Positions 49,474-58,802 of a DNA stretch of 63,107 nt are shown here, piece after piece (positions within the stretch are counted from its first letter, which is position 1; every line of letters starts with the position of its first letter). This DNA is from Clostridia bacterium (GTDB lineage Bacteria; Bacillota; Clostridia; Lachnospirales; CAG-274), in assembly GCA_030524425.1 (NCBI GenBank), contig JAUNGN010000013.1, positions 1 through 63,107 of the forward strand, read 5' to 3'. The position numbers and the translations under genes were made by a program. The notes beneath the pieces are model-generated. The model was given only the letters and a program-made list of their open reading frames with translations. It had not been told where the DNA came from and did no database searches.

Positions 49474-50841
49474 ATGGATAATTTAAAGGTTGTTATACTT
49501 GCGGCAGGTCAGGGTACAAGAATGAAATCTGACGTGCCTAAGGTGTTACACAGAGTTTTAGATAAAACTATGGTAGGCTATGTTATTGAGGCTTCTCAAG
49601 AGGCCGGGGCAAAGGAAATTTGTGTTGTTGTAGGTCATCAGTCTGCTATGGTTAAAAATACCGTTAAAGATTTGTACGATAATATAAGTTTTGCTGTTCA
49701 GAAGGAACAATTAGGTACAGGTCATGCTGTAATGCAGGCAGGAGATTTCATTAAGGAGGGCAATATTTTAGTTCTCTGTGGTGATACTCCCCTCATTACT
49801 GCCGAAACTATTGGTAAGCTTTGTGATTTACACGAAAATGAAGGTAATAATGTAACAGTTGTGTCAATGGTTGTGGATAACCCTGCAGGTTATGGCAGAA
49901 TTATAAGGGAAAATGACAGCTTTTCAAGGATTGTTGAGCAGAAGGATACCAACGAGGAAGAAGCTAAGGTTAATGAAGTAAATACAGGTGTATATATCTT
50001 TAAGGCAGAGGCTTTGAATAAGGCATTTGAAAAGCTTGGAAACAACAATTCCCAGGGAGAATATTATTTGACCGATACTCTTGAAATTATTAAAAATGAA
50101 GGCGGTAAGGTTGGTATTATGGTGGCTGAGGATGATAAGGAGTTTATGGGTGTAAATTCTAAGCTTCATTTATCACAGGCTATTGCTGCAATGAGAGACA
50201 GAATTAATACTAAGCTTATGATTGAGGGTGTCACTATTACAGATCCTTCAAGTACTTATATCGGTAAAGATGTTAAGATTGCACCTGATACAATTATTTA
50301 TCCCGGCTGTATGTTTGAAGGCAGGACTGTTATAGGCAAGAGCTGTATACTGGGTCCTAATACCAGAATTACATCTTCTGAAATTGATGACTGCGTTACC
50401 ATTCAAATGAGTGTTCTTGCAGATGCCAAGGTTAAGAGCTTTACAACAGTAGGTCCCTTTGCTTATTTAAGACCTAACAGCTGTATAGGTGAGCATTGCA
50501 GAATAGGTGATTTTGTTGAAATCAAGAATTCCAATATTGATGACGGTACTAAGGTAAGTCACTTGACTTATGTTGGTGATTCTGATGTAGGAAAGTGTGT
50601 AAACTTTGGCTGCGGTACTGTTACTGTTAATTATGATGGTAAAAATAAGTATAGATGTAAGATTGGTGATGAGGTATTTATTGGCTGCAATACAAATCTT
50701 GTTGCACCTGTTGAGGTGGCTGACAGGGCATATACTGCTGCAGGCTCAACTATTACTAAGAATGTTCCTTCTGACAGTCTTGCTATTGCAAGAAACAGAC
50801 AGGAAAATAAAGAAGGCTGGAGAAAGAAAGTTAATAAATAA
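49474..50841 (+). CDS. glmU: Bifunctional N-acetylglucosamine-1-phosphate uridyltransferase/acetyltransferase
   Basis: 455 residues, the normal length. The N-terminal pyrophosphorylase has VILAAGQGTRMKSDVPKVLH, and the C-terminal left-handed beta helix has many hexapeptide repeats plus the acetyltransferase residues in GDFVEIKNSNI and VNYDGKNKYRCKIGD. GlmU makes UDP-GlcNAc for peptidoglycan and teichoic acids in the cytoplasm. In many Firmicutes prs follows; here it does not. Confidence 0.95.
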   Translation: MDNLKVVILAAGQGTRMKSDVPKVLHRVLDKTMVGYVIEASQEAGAKEICVVVGHQSAMVKNTVKDLYDNISFAVQKEQLGTGHAVMQAGDFIKEGNILVLCGDTPLITAETIGKLCDLHENEGNNVTVVSMVVDNPAGYGRIIRENDSFSRIVEQKDTNEEEAKVNEVNTGVYIFKAEALNKAFEKLGNNNSQGEYYLTDTLEIIKNEGGKVGIMVAEDDKEFMGVNSKLHLSQAIAAMRDRINTKLMIEGVTITDPSSTYIGKDVKIAPDTIIYPGCMFEGRTVIGKSCILGPNTRITSSEIDDCVTIQMSVLADAKVKSFTTVGPFAYLRPNSCIGEHCRIGDFVEIKNSNIDDGTKVSHLTYVGDSDVGKCVNFGCGTVTVNYDGKNKYRCKIGDEVFIGCNTNLVAPVEVADRAYTAAGSTITKNVPSDSLAIARNRQENKEGWRKKVNK

Positions 50842-50879
50842 ATTCTGCTTATATAAGCTGTATTTTGCGTAAAAGTATA

Positions 50880-50926
50880 AAAATTCCCTTATTCGAAATA
50901 ACATTATCGGATAAGGGAATTTTTTA
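50880..50926. terminator. Bidirectional terminator after glmU
   Basis: 13-bp perfect stem (AAAATTCCCTTAT at 50880-50892, complement at 50911-50923), longer loop, T tract on the plus strand. It also overlaps the end of the small minus-strand gene at 50924. Confidence 0.8.
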
Positions 50927-51181
50927 CAGCAACATATTAATAATTTTTGATATGGATATTTCTGAAATAAAGCCGCTGATTTCGTTTTCAAATATAGCAT
51001 CAGTGAAAAGTTGGTTTAAATCCTTGTAATCGTTGTGGGACAAAGAGCCGTTGTTGTGTATTTTTTCTAATTTATTAGACAAAAGCGTTTCTTTTCGGTA
51101 GGCTTTGTCGGTTTTATCTATGTATCGGTTTTCCTGTAAAAAACAATATAGTGCGTTTATAAAATTTTCTGTGTTTATCAT
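50924..51181 (-). CDS. Small uncharacterised protein
   Basis: 85 residues, acidic/basic mix with a helical look (MINTENFINALYCFLQENRY and on). It lacks a clear ribosome site but has protein-like composition and ends at a shared terminator. No family recognised. It lies between glmU and the ylxM promoter, facing glmU. Moderate doubt that it is expressed. Confidence 0.45.
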   Translation of the reverse strand: MINTENFINALYCFLQENRYIDKTDKAYRKETLLSNKLEKIHNNGSLSHNDYKDLNQLFTDAIFENEISGFISEISISKIINMLL

Positions 51182-51231
51182 AATTTTTTCAGCTCATTTT
51201 TAATAAAAAAATAAATGTCAAGAAAAAATAC

Positions 51232-51260
51232 TTGACAATCCCTTTTGATTGTGGTATGAT
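51232..51260 (+). promoter_or_regulatory. Sigma-A promoter of ylxM-ffh
   Basis: TTGACA at 51232-51237, 17-bp spacer, TATGAT at 51255-51260. The leader forms a small hairpin GGTGTAA...TTACACC (51267-51292). Confidence 0.85.
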
Positions 51261-51326
51261 ATTTGAGGTGTAAGGGAAAAGTACTTTACACCAAAGTATA
51301 TAAGCACTTGAATTGAGAGGTGCAAT

Positions 51327-51662
51327 ATGGATAAAATTTATTACATTACTCTTTTACTTGATTTTTATGGTGAGTTACTTACCTGTAAGCAAAGGTCGGT
51401 TATGTCAAGCTATTACTTTGATGATTATTCATTAAATGAAATAGCGGAGGAACATTCCATAACAAGGCAGGCTGTTCAGGATATGATTAAAAGAACAGAA
51501 AAACTTCTTAAACAGTATGAACAGAAGCTTATGCTTGTGGACAAATACCTTAAGCGTAAGGAAAAGGTTGAAAATATTGTTAAAGAACTGGACAGATTAA
51601 TTGGTGAGGGTAATGAAGAATTGCTTCATGTAAAGAGTTTGGTTGACCGTATTTTGGATTAG
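51327..51662 (+). CDS. ylxM: YlxM (UPF0122), SRP-associated HTH protein
   Basis: 111 residues behind GAGAGGTG. Helix-turn-helix of the sigma-region-4 type (SSYYFDDYSLNEIAEEHSI, TRQAVQDMIKRTEKLL). YlxM sits before ffh across Firmicutes and modulates the signal recognition particle rather than acting as a classical regulator. Nine bp separate it from ffh. Confidence 0.92.
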   Translation: MDKIYYITLLLDFYGELLTCKQRSVMSSYYFDDYSLNEIAEEHSITRQAVQDMIKRTEKLLKQYEQKLMLVDKYLKRKEKVENIVKELDRLIGEGNEELLHVKSLVDRILD

Positions 51663-51671
51663 GAGGCTTAT

Positions 51672-53033
51672 ATGGCTTTTGAAAGTTTATCAAACAAGCT
51701 TCAACAGGTTTTCTCAAACCTTAAGGGCAAGGGCAAGCTGACGGAAAAGGATGTTAAAGCTGCCATGCGTGAGGTAAAGTTAGCTTTGCTTGAGGCTGAT
51801 GTAAATTTTAAAATAGTTAAGGATTTTATAAATAAGGTTAGTGAAAAGGCTGTCGGTGAGGATGTTCTTACAGGTCTTAACCCTGCACAGCAGGTTATTA
51901 AGTTTGTTAATGACGGACTTGTTGAGCTTATGGGAAGCTCACAGTCAAAGCTGACTTTCAGTTCAAAATCTCCTACTATTTATATGATGGTTGGCTTGCA
52001 GGGTGCAGGTAAGACCACTACTGTCGGTAAGCTTGCCGGTCAGCTGAGAAAGCAGGGTAAAAAACCTCTCTTGGCTGCCTGTGATGTTTACAGACCTGCT
52101 GCTATTAAACAGCTTCAGGTTGTAGGCTCAACCTATAACATTCCGGTCTTTGAAATGGGTGAGGGTAATCCTGTTGAAATTTCTAAAAAGGCCATTGAAT
52201 ATGCAAATAGCAATGGACATGACATTGTTATTATAGATACTGCCGGCAGACTTCATATTGATGAAGAACTTATGGATGAGCTTGTTAATATTAAGAATGA
52301 AGTAAGGCCTCAGGAAATACTCCTTGTTATTGATGCTATGACAGGTCAGGATGCAGTAAATGTTGCTGAAACCTTTAATGACCGTTTGGGTGTTGATGGT
52401 GTTATCATTACCAAAATGGATGGTGATACAAGGGGCGGTGCTGCTCTTTCTGTAAGAGCAGTAACAGGAAAGCCTATTAAATACGTTGGTATGGGTGAAA
52501 AAATGGAGGATTTGGAGCCGTTTTACCCTGACAGAATGGCATCCCGTATTTTAGGTATGGGTGATGTGCTTAGTCTTATTGAAAAGGCACAGCAGGCCTA
52601 TGATGAAAATCAGGCAAGAGAGCTTGAAAAGAAAATGAGAACTCTTGATTTCAATCTTGAGGATTTCTTAAATCAGCTCCAGCAGATTAAAAAAATGGGT
52701 CCCCTTAAGGACTTGTTAAAAATGATGCCAGGTGTTGGCGGCAAGGTCAATATTGATGATTTAAATATTGATGACAATGCTACAAAGCACATTGAGGCTA
52801 TTATTCAGTCAATGACCAAAAAGGAAAGACAAAATCCCGATATTTTAAATGGCCCTCGCAAGAGAAGAATTGCTAAAGGGTCAGGTACATCTATTCAGGA
52901 AATAAACAAGCTTTTAAAGCAGTTTGAAGAAATGAAGAAGATGATGAAAATGATGAACGGTTTTGCTAAAGGCAAGAAAGGCTTTGGCATACCGGGAGGT
53001 CTTGGAGGAGGCAAAATTAAGTTTCCGTTTTAA
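51672..53033 (+). CDS. ffh: Signal recognition particle protein Ffh
   Basis: 453 residues, normal length. N domain helices, G domain with GLQGAGKTTTVGKLAGQL, DTAGRLHID and TKMDGDTRGGAALS, then the Met-rich M domain (residues ~300-453: KKMGPLKDLLKMMPGVGG; MKKMMKMMNGF) that binds 4.5S/6S SRP RNA and signal peptides. GTPase that targets nascent membrane proteins to FtsY and SecYEG. Confidence 0.97.
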   Translation: MAFESLSNKLQQVFSNLKGKGKLTEKDVKAAMREVKLALLEADVNFKIVKDFINKVSEKAVGEDVLTGLNPAQQVIKFVNDGLVELMGSSQSKLTFSSKSPTIYMMVGLQGAGKTTTVGKLAGQLRKQGKKPLLAACDVYRPAAIKQLQVVGSTYNIPVFEMGEGNPVEISKKAIEYANSNGHDIVIIDTAGRLHIDEELMDELVNIKNEVRPQEILLVIDAMTGQDAVNVAETFNDRLGVDGVIITKMDGDTRGGAALSVRAVTGKPIKYVGMGEKMEDLEPFYPDRMASRILGMGDVLSLIEKAQQAYDENQARELEKKMRTLDFNLEDFLNQLQQIKKMGPLKDLLKMMPGVGGKVNIDDLNIDDNATKHIEAIIQSMTKKERQNPDILNGPRKRRIAKGSGTSIQEINKLLKQFEEMKKMMKMMNGFAKGKKGFGIPGGLGGGKIKFPF

Positions 53034-53089
53034 TGCTTATTACTTTTTAATAAGATAAAGATAAAAATTACCAAGGAGGTGAATGTAAA

Positions 53090-53335
53090 GTGGTAAAGAT
53101 TAGATTAACTAGATTAGGTGCTAAGAAGAGCCCTTTCTATAGAATTGTTGTTGCTGATTCAAGAAATGCAAGAGGTGGTAAGGCTATCGCTCAGTTAGGT
53201 TACTACGACCCATGTAAGGATCCTATTGAATTAAAGGTTAATGTTGAAGAAGCAAAGAAGTGGTTAAGCAATGGTGCTCAGCCTACTGATACTGCTAAGG
53301 CTTTATTAAAGAAGGCCGGAGTTATTGAAGCATAA
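53090..53335 (+). CDS. rpsP: 30S ribosomal protein bS16
   Basis: 81 residues from GTG 53090 with AAGGAGGTG upstream. [20 protein letters not shown] is the bS16 signature. Part of the ffh-rpsP-khpA-rimM-trmD block common to Firmicutes. Confidence 0.97.
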   Translation: MVKIRLTRLGAKKSPFYRIVVADSRNARGGKAIAQLGYYDPCKDPIELKVNVEEAKKWLSNGAQPTDTAKALLKKAGVIEA

Positions 53336-53350
53336 TCAGGAGGTACTGCC

Positions 53351-53578
53351 ATGAAGGAATTACTTGAAATACTTGCCAAGCATCTTGTGGATAATCCTGA
53401 TGCAGTTGTAGTTAATGAAAGAATGGACGAGGATGCTCTTATTCTTGAATTAACGGTTGCACCTGATGACATCGGTAAGGTTATTGGTAAGCAGGGTAGG
53501 ATAGCTAAGGCTATCAGAACCTTTATTAAGTCTGCTGCAGGTCGTGAAGACAAGAAGGTAGTAGTTAAAATCATGTAA
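53351..53578 (+). CDS. khpA: KH-domain RNA-binding protein KhpA (YlqC)
   Basis: 75 residues, single KH domain with the GxxG loop in GKVIGKQGRIAKAIRTF. KhpA works with KhpB/EloR in many Firmicutes as an RNA chaperone that affects cell elongation. Fifteen bp after rpsP. Confidence 0.93.
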   Translation: MKELLEILAKHLVDNPDAVVVNERMDEDALILELTVAPDDIGKVIGKQGRIAKAIRTFIKSAAGREDKKVVVKIM

Positions 53579-53586
53579 TAAACTTG

Positions 53587-53618
53587 GGTGTTGTATTGTT
53601 TTATACAACACCTTTTTT
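53587..53618 (+). terminator. Terminator between khpA and rimM
   Basis: 10-bp perfect stem (GGTGTTGTAT at 53587-53596 with 53603-53612) followed by six T residues. It divides the block; rimM-trmD need read-through or a promoter just after it. Confidence 0.8.
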
Positions 53619-53640
53619 CTATTAATTTGAGGTAATGTAT

Positions 53641-54147
53641 ATGGAAAATTATTTTGTTATTGGTAATATAGTAAATACCCAGGGAATTAAGGGCGAAGTG
53701 AGAGTAATGCCTGCTGTTGACGATGTTTCCAGATTTGAGCTTTTAGACCATATTTTTGTTGACAGAAAGGGCAATATTAAGGAATACGAGGTTGAAAATG
53801 TAAGATTTCACAAGCAGTTTGTACTTTTAAAGCTAAAAGATGTTGATGATATGACAACTGCAGAAACATTGAAGGGCACTGTTGTAAAGATTACAGAGGA
53901 TATGGCTGTACCTTGTGAAGAAGACGAATATTATATAAGGGACCTTTACGATATGGAGGTTATAACTGTTGAGGGCGAAAGACTGGGCATTATTACTGAT
54001 GTAATTTTTACGGGAGCTAATGATGTTTATGCTGTTAAGAATGAAGAGGGAAAGGAAATACTTATTCCTGCGATTAAAGACTGTATTATAAAGGTTGACA
54101 TTGAAAACAATACTATGACTGTTAAGCTTCTGGAGGGCTTGAGATAA
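53641..54147 (+). CDS. rimM: Ribosome maturation factor RimM
   Basis: 168 residues from ATG 53641; the ATG two codons earlier lies too close to GAGGT. N-terminal RimM beta barrel ([20 protein letters not shown]) and C-terminal PRC-barrel-like domain ([20 protein letters not shown]). Assists 16S rRNA processing and 30S head assembly through uS19. Stop overlaps the trmD start. Confidence 0.95.
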   Translation: MENYFVIGNIVNTQGIKGEVRVMPAVDDVSRFELLDHIFVDRKGNIKEYEVENVRFHKQFVLLKLKDVDDMTTAETLKGTVVKITEDMAVPCEEDEYYIRDLYDMEVITVEGERLGIITDVIFTGANDVYAVKNEEGKEILIPAIKDCIIKVDIENNTMTVKLLEGLR

Positions 54148-54875
54148 TGAAATTTTATGTTTTGACCCTTTTTCCGGATATGATTATGGACGGGCTTAAT
54201 CATTCTATAATCAAGAGAGCCTGTGATGATGGAGCAATATGTATAGAAGCTATAGATATTAGGGATTTTTCAAACAATAAGCACAGACATGTTGATGATT
54301 ATCCTTACGGCGGAGGTGCAGGTATGGTTATGCAGCCTCAGCCTATATATGATGCTTATATGAGTATTAAGCCTAAGCTTAGTGAAAATTGCCCTGTTGT
54401 GTATATGACTCCTCAGGGGAAAACCTTCAAGCAGGAAAAGGCTCAAAGTCTTTCTGAATTGGAGGATGTGGTTATACTTTGCGGGCATTATGAGGGGGTT
54501 GATGAAAGGGTAATTGAAGAAATTGTAACCGATGAAATTTCAATAGGTGATTTTGTGCTGACAGGCGGTGAACTTGCTGCTATGACTGTTATTGATGCTG
54601 TTGCAAGGCTTATTCCGGGAGTGCTTAATAAGGAGGAAAGCTTTCAGGAGGAAAGCTTTTCGAATAACCTTTTGGAGTATCCTCAGTATACAAGGCCTCC
54701 TGAATTTATGGGCAGAAAAGTGCCTGATATTTTGTTAAGCGGACATCATAAGAATATAGAGAAATGGCGAAGGGAAAAGTCCCTTGAAAGAACATATTTA
54801 AAAAGACCTGAGCTTATTGAAAAAGCAGGGCTTACGGATGAGGAATGGGAGTTTTTGAAGAGGGTTAAAAGTTAA
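54147..54875 (+). CDS. trmD: tRNA (guanine-N1)-methyltransferase TrmD
   Basis: 242 residues. SPOUT-class trefoil-knot enzyme: [46 protein letters not shown], and the C-terminal DNA-like tail. Methylates G37 of tRNAs with SAM to keep the reading frame. Usually followed by rplS; here rplS is not downstream. Confidence 0.96.
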   Translation: MKFYVLTLFPDMIMDGLNHSIIKRACDDGAICIEAIDIRDFSNNKHRHVDDYPYGGGAGMVMQPQPIYDAYMSIKPKLSENCPVVYMTPQGKTFKQEKAQSLSELEDVVILCGHYEGVDERVIEEIVTDEISIGDFVLTGGELAAMTVIDAVARLIPGVLNKEESFQEESFSNNLLEYPQYTRPPEFMGRKVPDILLSGHHKNIEKWRREKSLERTYLKRPELIEKAGLTDEEWEFLKRVKS

Positions 54876-54912
54876 TAATTCAAAAGTGTGTTTGCATCTA
54901 AAGAAAGTGTTC

Positions 54913-54939
54913 AGCATAGGGGACTGTCCCCTATGCTGT
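54913..54939. repeat. Perfect GGGGA hairpin at the trmD-hprK junction
   Basis: 12-bp perfect stem CAGCATAGGGGA / TCCCCTATGCTG with a CTG loop. The GGGGACTGTCCCC core is a familiar dispersed palindrome in Clostridia. It may act as terminator for trmD (weak T tract) and marks the break in the usual trmD-rplS order. Confidence 0.55.
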
Positions 54940-55050
54940 TCCTGTAAACAATAATTTACAAAAAAATTATCTAAAATGATTGAAAATTATCGCCTTTTGG
55001 TTTACAATTACTATATGTTAGTATGTACATTGATAAAGGAGGCTGAACAT

Positions 55051-55974
55051 ATGTATTCAGTAAGTTTAAGTCAGATTGCAAAAGAATTTAACCTTAAGAA
55101 TTTAACGGAAGAAATTGATATAAATAATATAAATATAGAAACTGCAGGTGTAAATCGTCCTGCAATACAGCTTGCGGGATTTTTTGAATATTTTGACAGC
55201 GAGAGAATACAGGTAATAGGATTAGTTGAGTACAGCTATTTATCAAAGCTTACTCCTGAATTCAGGCAGGAAACTCTTGAAAAGCTTTTCCAGTATGATA
55301 TGCCTGCCGTAATTATTTCAAGAGGACTTACACCACATCCTGAAATGATGTTTTATGCAAAGGAAAAGCATATTCCCATATTACAGACAGAGGATACAAC
55401 CTCAGAGTTTACAAGCGAGCTTTTAAAGTGGTTAAAGATGGAGCTTGCCCCAAGAACTACACTGCACGGTGTACTTGTGGATGTTTATGGTGAGGGCGTG
55501 CTTATTACAGGCGAAAGCGGTATTGGCAAGAGTGAGGCGGCTCTTGAGCTTGTTAAAAGAGGTCACAGACTGGTGGCTGATGATGCTGTTGAGATTAAGA
55601 AGGTATCTCACAATTCATTAATAGGCACCTGTCCTGAATTAATAAGGTACTTCATTGAGGTTAGAGGTATTGGTATTATTAATGTAAAGCAGATGTTTGG
55701 TGTTCAGTCTGTTAAGGACAGTCAGGAAATTGACCTTATTATTAAGCTTGAATACTGGGAAAAGGGTAAGGTGTATGACAGACTTGGTATAAAAGAGGAA
55801 TATATGGACATTTTAGGTAATAAAGTAATATGCCACTCCATTCCGGTAAGACCGGGCAGAAACCTTGCCATAATATGTGAATCTGCAGCAGTAAACTGTC
55901 GTCAGAAGAAAATGGGCTATAATGCGGCGCAGGCTCTTAATGATGCAATTATGAACAGTGCAATGAAGGGTTGA
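55051..55974 (+). CDS. hprK: HPr kinase/phosphorylase
   Basis: 307 residues from ATG 55051 (AAAGGAGG upstream), the family length. The C-terminal catalytic domain has the P-loop GESGIGKSEAALELVKRGH and VADDAVEIK; EVRGIGIINVKQMFG is the HprK signature. It phosphorylates and dephosphorylates Ser46 of HPr or Crh to switch CcpA-mediated carbon catabolite control. In this window its only visible substrate candidate is the Crh-like protein at 59719. Confidence 0.95.
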   Translation: MYSVSLSQIAKEFNLKNLTEEIDINNINIETAGVNRPAIQLAGFFEYFDSERIQVIGLVEYSYLSKLTPEFRQETLEKLFQYDMPAVIISRGLTPHPEMMFYAKEKHIPILQTEDTTSEFTSELLKWLKMELAPRTTLHGVLVDVYGEGVLITGESGIGKSEAALELVKRGHRLVADDAVEIKKVSHNSLIGTCPELIRYFIEVRGIGIINVKQMFGVQSVKDSQEIDLIIKLEYWEKGKVYDRLGIKEEYMDILGNKVICHSIPVRPGRNLAIICESAAVNCRQKKMGYNAAQALNDAIMNSAMKG

Positions 55975-55979
55975 TGATT

Positions 55980-56939
55980 ATGTATTATTTAGGTATAGAT
56001 TTAGGCGGAACAAATATTTCAGTTGGTATTGTTGATGAAAACGGCAATATTCTTGTTAAGACTTCTACTCCAACTATGAATGGCAGAGATTCATCAGATA
56101 TCATTGATGATATGGCAGATCTTTGTAATAAGCTTATAAAGGAGTTCAGATTAGAAGTAAAGGATATTGAATCAATAGGTGTTGGTATGCCCGGTATGAT
56201 GGATAAGGAGAAAGGTATATCAATTTATGCAAATAATTTAAACTTTTACAATGTAAATGTGGTTGAGGAAATGAAAAAGAGAATTGATTTGCCATGTTAC
56301 ATTGAAAACGATGCAAACTGTGCAGCAATAGGAGAAAATGTTTGCGGGGTTGCATACGGCAGCAGAAATCTTATATACATTACTATTGGAACAGGTGTTG
56401 GTGCAGGCATAATTATAAATGGCAAGGTTTTTGACGGTTCCTTTGGCGGAGGCGGAGAGGCAGGGCATATGGTAATTGTTGCTAACGGCGAAGAGTGTAC
56501 CTGCGGCAGAAAGGGATGCTGGGAGGCTTATGCCTCTGCTTCAGCCTTAAGACGTGAGGGCAGAATTGCTGCCGCAAAATATCCTAACAGCAAAATTTAT
56601 GACCTTGTGGACGGCAACATTAAGCTAATTGATGCAAAGACCGTGTTTGATGCAGCAGATTTAGGTGATGAGGTTGCTTTAGGAATAATTGATATGTATA
56701 TTAAATACCTTGCTATTGGTCTTGTAAACCTTGTGAATATATTCCAGCCTGAGGCTATTATTATTGGCGGCGGAGTATGTGCACAGGGGGATAAGGTTAT
56801 TAAGCCTCTGACTAAAATTTTAAATGAAAGAGTTTATGGCGGCGACCTTAAGACTAAGATTTGCGTAGCAACTCTTGGAAATGATGCAGGTATTGTTGGT
56901 GCTGCTATGTTAGGTAAAATAAACAGAGAGGAAATCTGA
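55980..56939 (+). CDS. glcK: ROK-family glucokinase
   Basis: 319 residues; start at ATG 55980 (GAAGGG upstream, in the hprK end), with an ATG two codons earlier as alternative. ATP-binding LGIDLGGTNISVGIVDENG, the DNDANCAAIGE-like catalytic stretch (ENDANCAAIGE), the ROK zinc motif CTCGRKGCWEAYASASAL, and GAGIIINGKVFDGSFGGGGEAGH. Phosphorylates glucose in the cytoplasm; being next to hprK ties it to carbon control. Confidence 0.92.
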   Translation: MYYLGIDLGGTNISVGIVDENGNILVKTSTPTMNGRDSSDIIDDMADLCNKLIKEFRLEVKDIESIGVGMPGMMDKEKGISIYANNLNFYNVNVVEEMKKRIDLPCYIENDANCAAIGENVCGVAYGSRNLIYITIGTGVGAGIIINGKVFDGSFGGGGEAGHMVIVANGEECTCGRKGCWEAYASASALRREGRIAAAKYPNSKIYDLVDGNIKLIDAKTVFDAADLGDEVALGIIDMYIKYLAIGLVNLVNIFQPEAIIIGGGVCAQGDKVIKPLTKILNERVYGGDLKTKICVATLGNDAGIVGAAMLGKINREEI

Positions 56940-56941
56940 TA

Positions 56942-57841
56942 ATGAATATTATTGAAGATTTAAGAGTTTTAGCCGGTGATAACAATGTAATTGAAAACGA
57001 GCCTATGAGTAAGCATACTACATTTAGAATAGGCGGTAAGGCCGATGTGTTTATTACGCCTGACAGTGACAAGAGTCTTTTTGCCTGTGTTGAGTATGTA
57101 AAGAACAGAAATATTCCTTACTATATTATTGGTAATGGCAGTAATCTTCTTGTAAGGGATAATGGATTCAGAGGTGTAATTATTCAGCTTTATAAAAACT
57201 TTTCGGATATTAAGGTTAAGGATAATATTATTACTGCCAAAGCAGGAGCACTTCTTTCTTCTGCGGCTAAAACAGCAATGAATAACTCTCTTTCAGGTAT
57301 GGAGTGTTTAAGCGGTATACCGGGCACTATAGGCGGTGCAATATGTATGAATGCAGGTGCCTATGGCGGTGAAATGAAGGATATTGTAGTTGAAACAAAG
57401 GTTATAAATAATGGTAAGTTTGAAACCATAAGCAATGAGGATTCTGAATTTGGCTATAGAAAAAGCCGAATTATGGCTGAAAATATGATTGTGGTTGAAA
57501 CTGTAATTAAGCTTGAAAAGGGCAGTAAGGAGGATATACAGGCTAAAATGAGTGAGCTTTTGGTGCAGAGAAATTCTAAACAGCCTGTGGAGCTTCCAAG
57601 TGCAGGCAGTACATTTAAAAGACCTGAGGGTTATTTTGCCGCAAAGTTAATTGATGACAGCGGTTTAAGAGGTTTTAGTGTAGGTCAGGCTCAGGTCAGT
57701 CCAAAACACTGTGGTTTTGTTGTAAATAACGGCGGATCAACGGCCAAAGAAGTAATTGAACTTATGGATAAGGTATCTCAGAAGGTATATGAAAAGTTTG
57801 GTGTTAAGTTAGAGCCTGAGGTAAGAATAATTGGAGAGTAA
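56942..57841 (+). CDS. murB: UDP-N-acetylenolpyruvoylglucosamine reductase
   Basis: 299 residues. FAD-binding PCMH fold: SKHTTFRIGGKADVFITP, GNGSNLLVRD, SGIPGTIGGAICMNAGAYGGE, and the C-terminal AGSTFKRPEGYFAAKLIDDS with the catalytic Ser. Reduces UDP-GlcNAc-enolpyruvate to UDP-MurNAc in peptidoglycan synthesis. Two bp after glcK. Confidence 0.96.
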   Translation: MNIIEDLRVLAGDNNVIENEPMSKHTTFRIGGKADVFITPDSDKSLFACVEYVKNRNIPYYIIGNGSNLLVRDNGFRGVIIQLYKNFSDIKVKDNIITAKAGALLSSAAKTAMNNSLSGMECLSGIPGTIGGAICMNAGAYGGEMKDIVVETKVINNGKFETISNEDSEFGYRKSRIMAENMIVVETVIKLEKGSKEDIQAKMSELLVQRNSKQPVELPSAGSTFKRPEGYFAAKLIDDSGLRGFSVGQAQVSPKHCGFVVNNGGSTAKEVIELMDKVSQKVYEKFGVKLEPEVRIIGE

Positions 57842-57862
57842 CTTAAGATTAGGAGTGGTGTT

Positions 57863-58735
57863 ATGAGGTGTGTAATTGTTACGGGCATGTCAGGTGCCGG
57901 TAAAAGTACGGTTTTAAAATTTTTAGAGGATGTAGGTTATTTTTGTGTGGATAATTTACCCCCTAGTCTTATACCTAAGTTTATAGACTTGTGTTCCACT
58001 CCAAACTCAAATATGAATAATGTTGCTATTGGTGTAGACATAAGAGGCGGAAGGCTTTTTGGTGATTTGTCAAACTTTTTGTCTGAGATTAAAAATGAGG
58101 ATAACAAAAGTTTTGAAATACTTTATCTTGACAGTGAAAATGAGGTATTGCTGAAGAGATATAAGGAATCCAGACGTCAGCATCCCCTGAATTTAAAAGG
58201 TGAAAGGCTTATTGACGGTATTAAAAGTGAAAGACGCCAGCTTGAAAATATAAAAAAAATGGCGGATTATATTATTGATACTTCCCATATGCTTACAAGA
58301 CAGTTAAGAACCCAGCTAAGTGAGATTTTTCTTGAGGAAAAGGAATTTGAAAGTCTTATGATAACTGTTCTGAGTTTCGGTTTTAAATATGGTATACCAA
58401 GTGATGCCGATTTGGTTTTTGATGTCAGATTTATTCCTAACCCATTTTATATTGATGAATTAAAGCCTTTGACCGGTAATGATGTAGCTGTCAGAGATTA
58501 TGTTATGCAATGGGAGGAAGCCAAAATTTTTAGGGATAAATTAACTGATTTATGTGAATTTTTAATACCAAATTACATAAAAGAGGGTAAAAATCAGTTA
58601 GTTATTGCTATTGGATGCACAGGAGGAAAGCACAGAAGTGTCACTTTAGCCAATGAACTTTATAATAATTTAAAGAAAACAGGGCATAGTGTAATAATTG
58701 CCCATAGAGATATTGACAAAGACGCAAAGAGGTAG
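57863..58735 (+). CDS. rapZ: RapZ/YvcJ-family nucleotide-binding protein
   Basis: 290 residues. Walker A GMSGAGKST at the N-terminus, DNLPPSLIP, the RRQHPL segment, and the C-terminal GCTGGKHRSV signature. In enterobacteria RapZ guides GlmZ RNA decay; the Bacillus ortholog YvcJ is a GTPase/ATPase of less clear role. In Firmicutes this locus usually continues with yvcK (glmR), which is missing here. Confidence 0.93.
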   Translation: MRCVIVTGMSGAGKSTVLKFLEDVGYFCVDNLPPSLIPKFIDLCSTPNSNMNNVAIGVDIRGGRLFGDLSNFLSEIKNEDNKSFEILYLDSENEVLLKRYKESRRQHPLNLKGERLIDGIKSERRQLENIKKMADYIIDTSHMLTRQLRTQLSEIFLEEKEFESLMITVLSFGFKYGIPSDADLVFDVRFIPNPFYIDELKPLTGNDVAVRDYVMQWEEAKIFRDKLTDLCEFLIPNYIKEGKNQLVIAIGCTGGKHRSVTLANELYNNLKKTGHSVIIAHRDIDKDAKR

Positions 58736-58802
58736 TATACTTTTAATGATGCGATTTTACTTAGTTATAATGTGCCTTTTGCAGTTTTTGAGGAGGTGTA
58801 TT

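Noticed and set aside
54913..54939. Reading the GGGGA hairpin as a certain trmD terminator
   Set aside because: The stem is strong but there is no T tract, so it is listed as a palindromic repeat with possible terminator function only.
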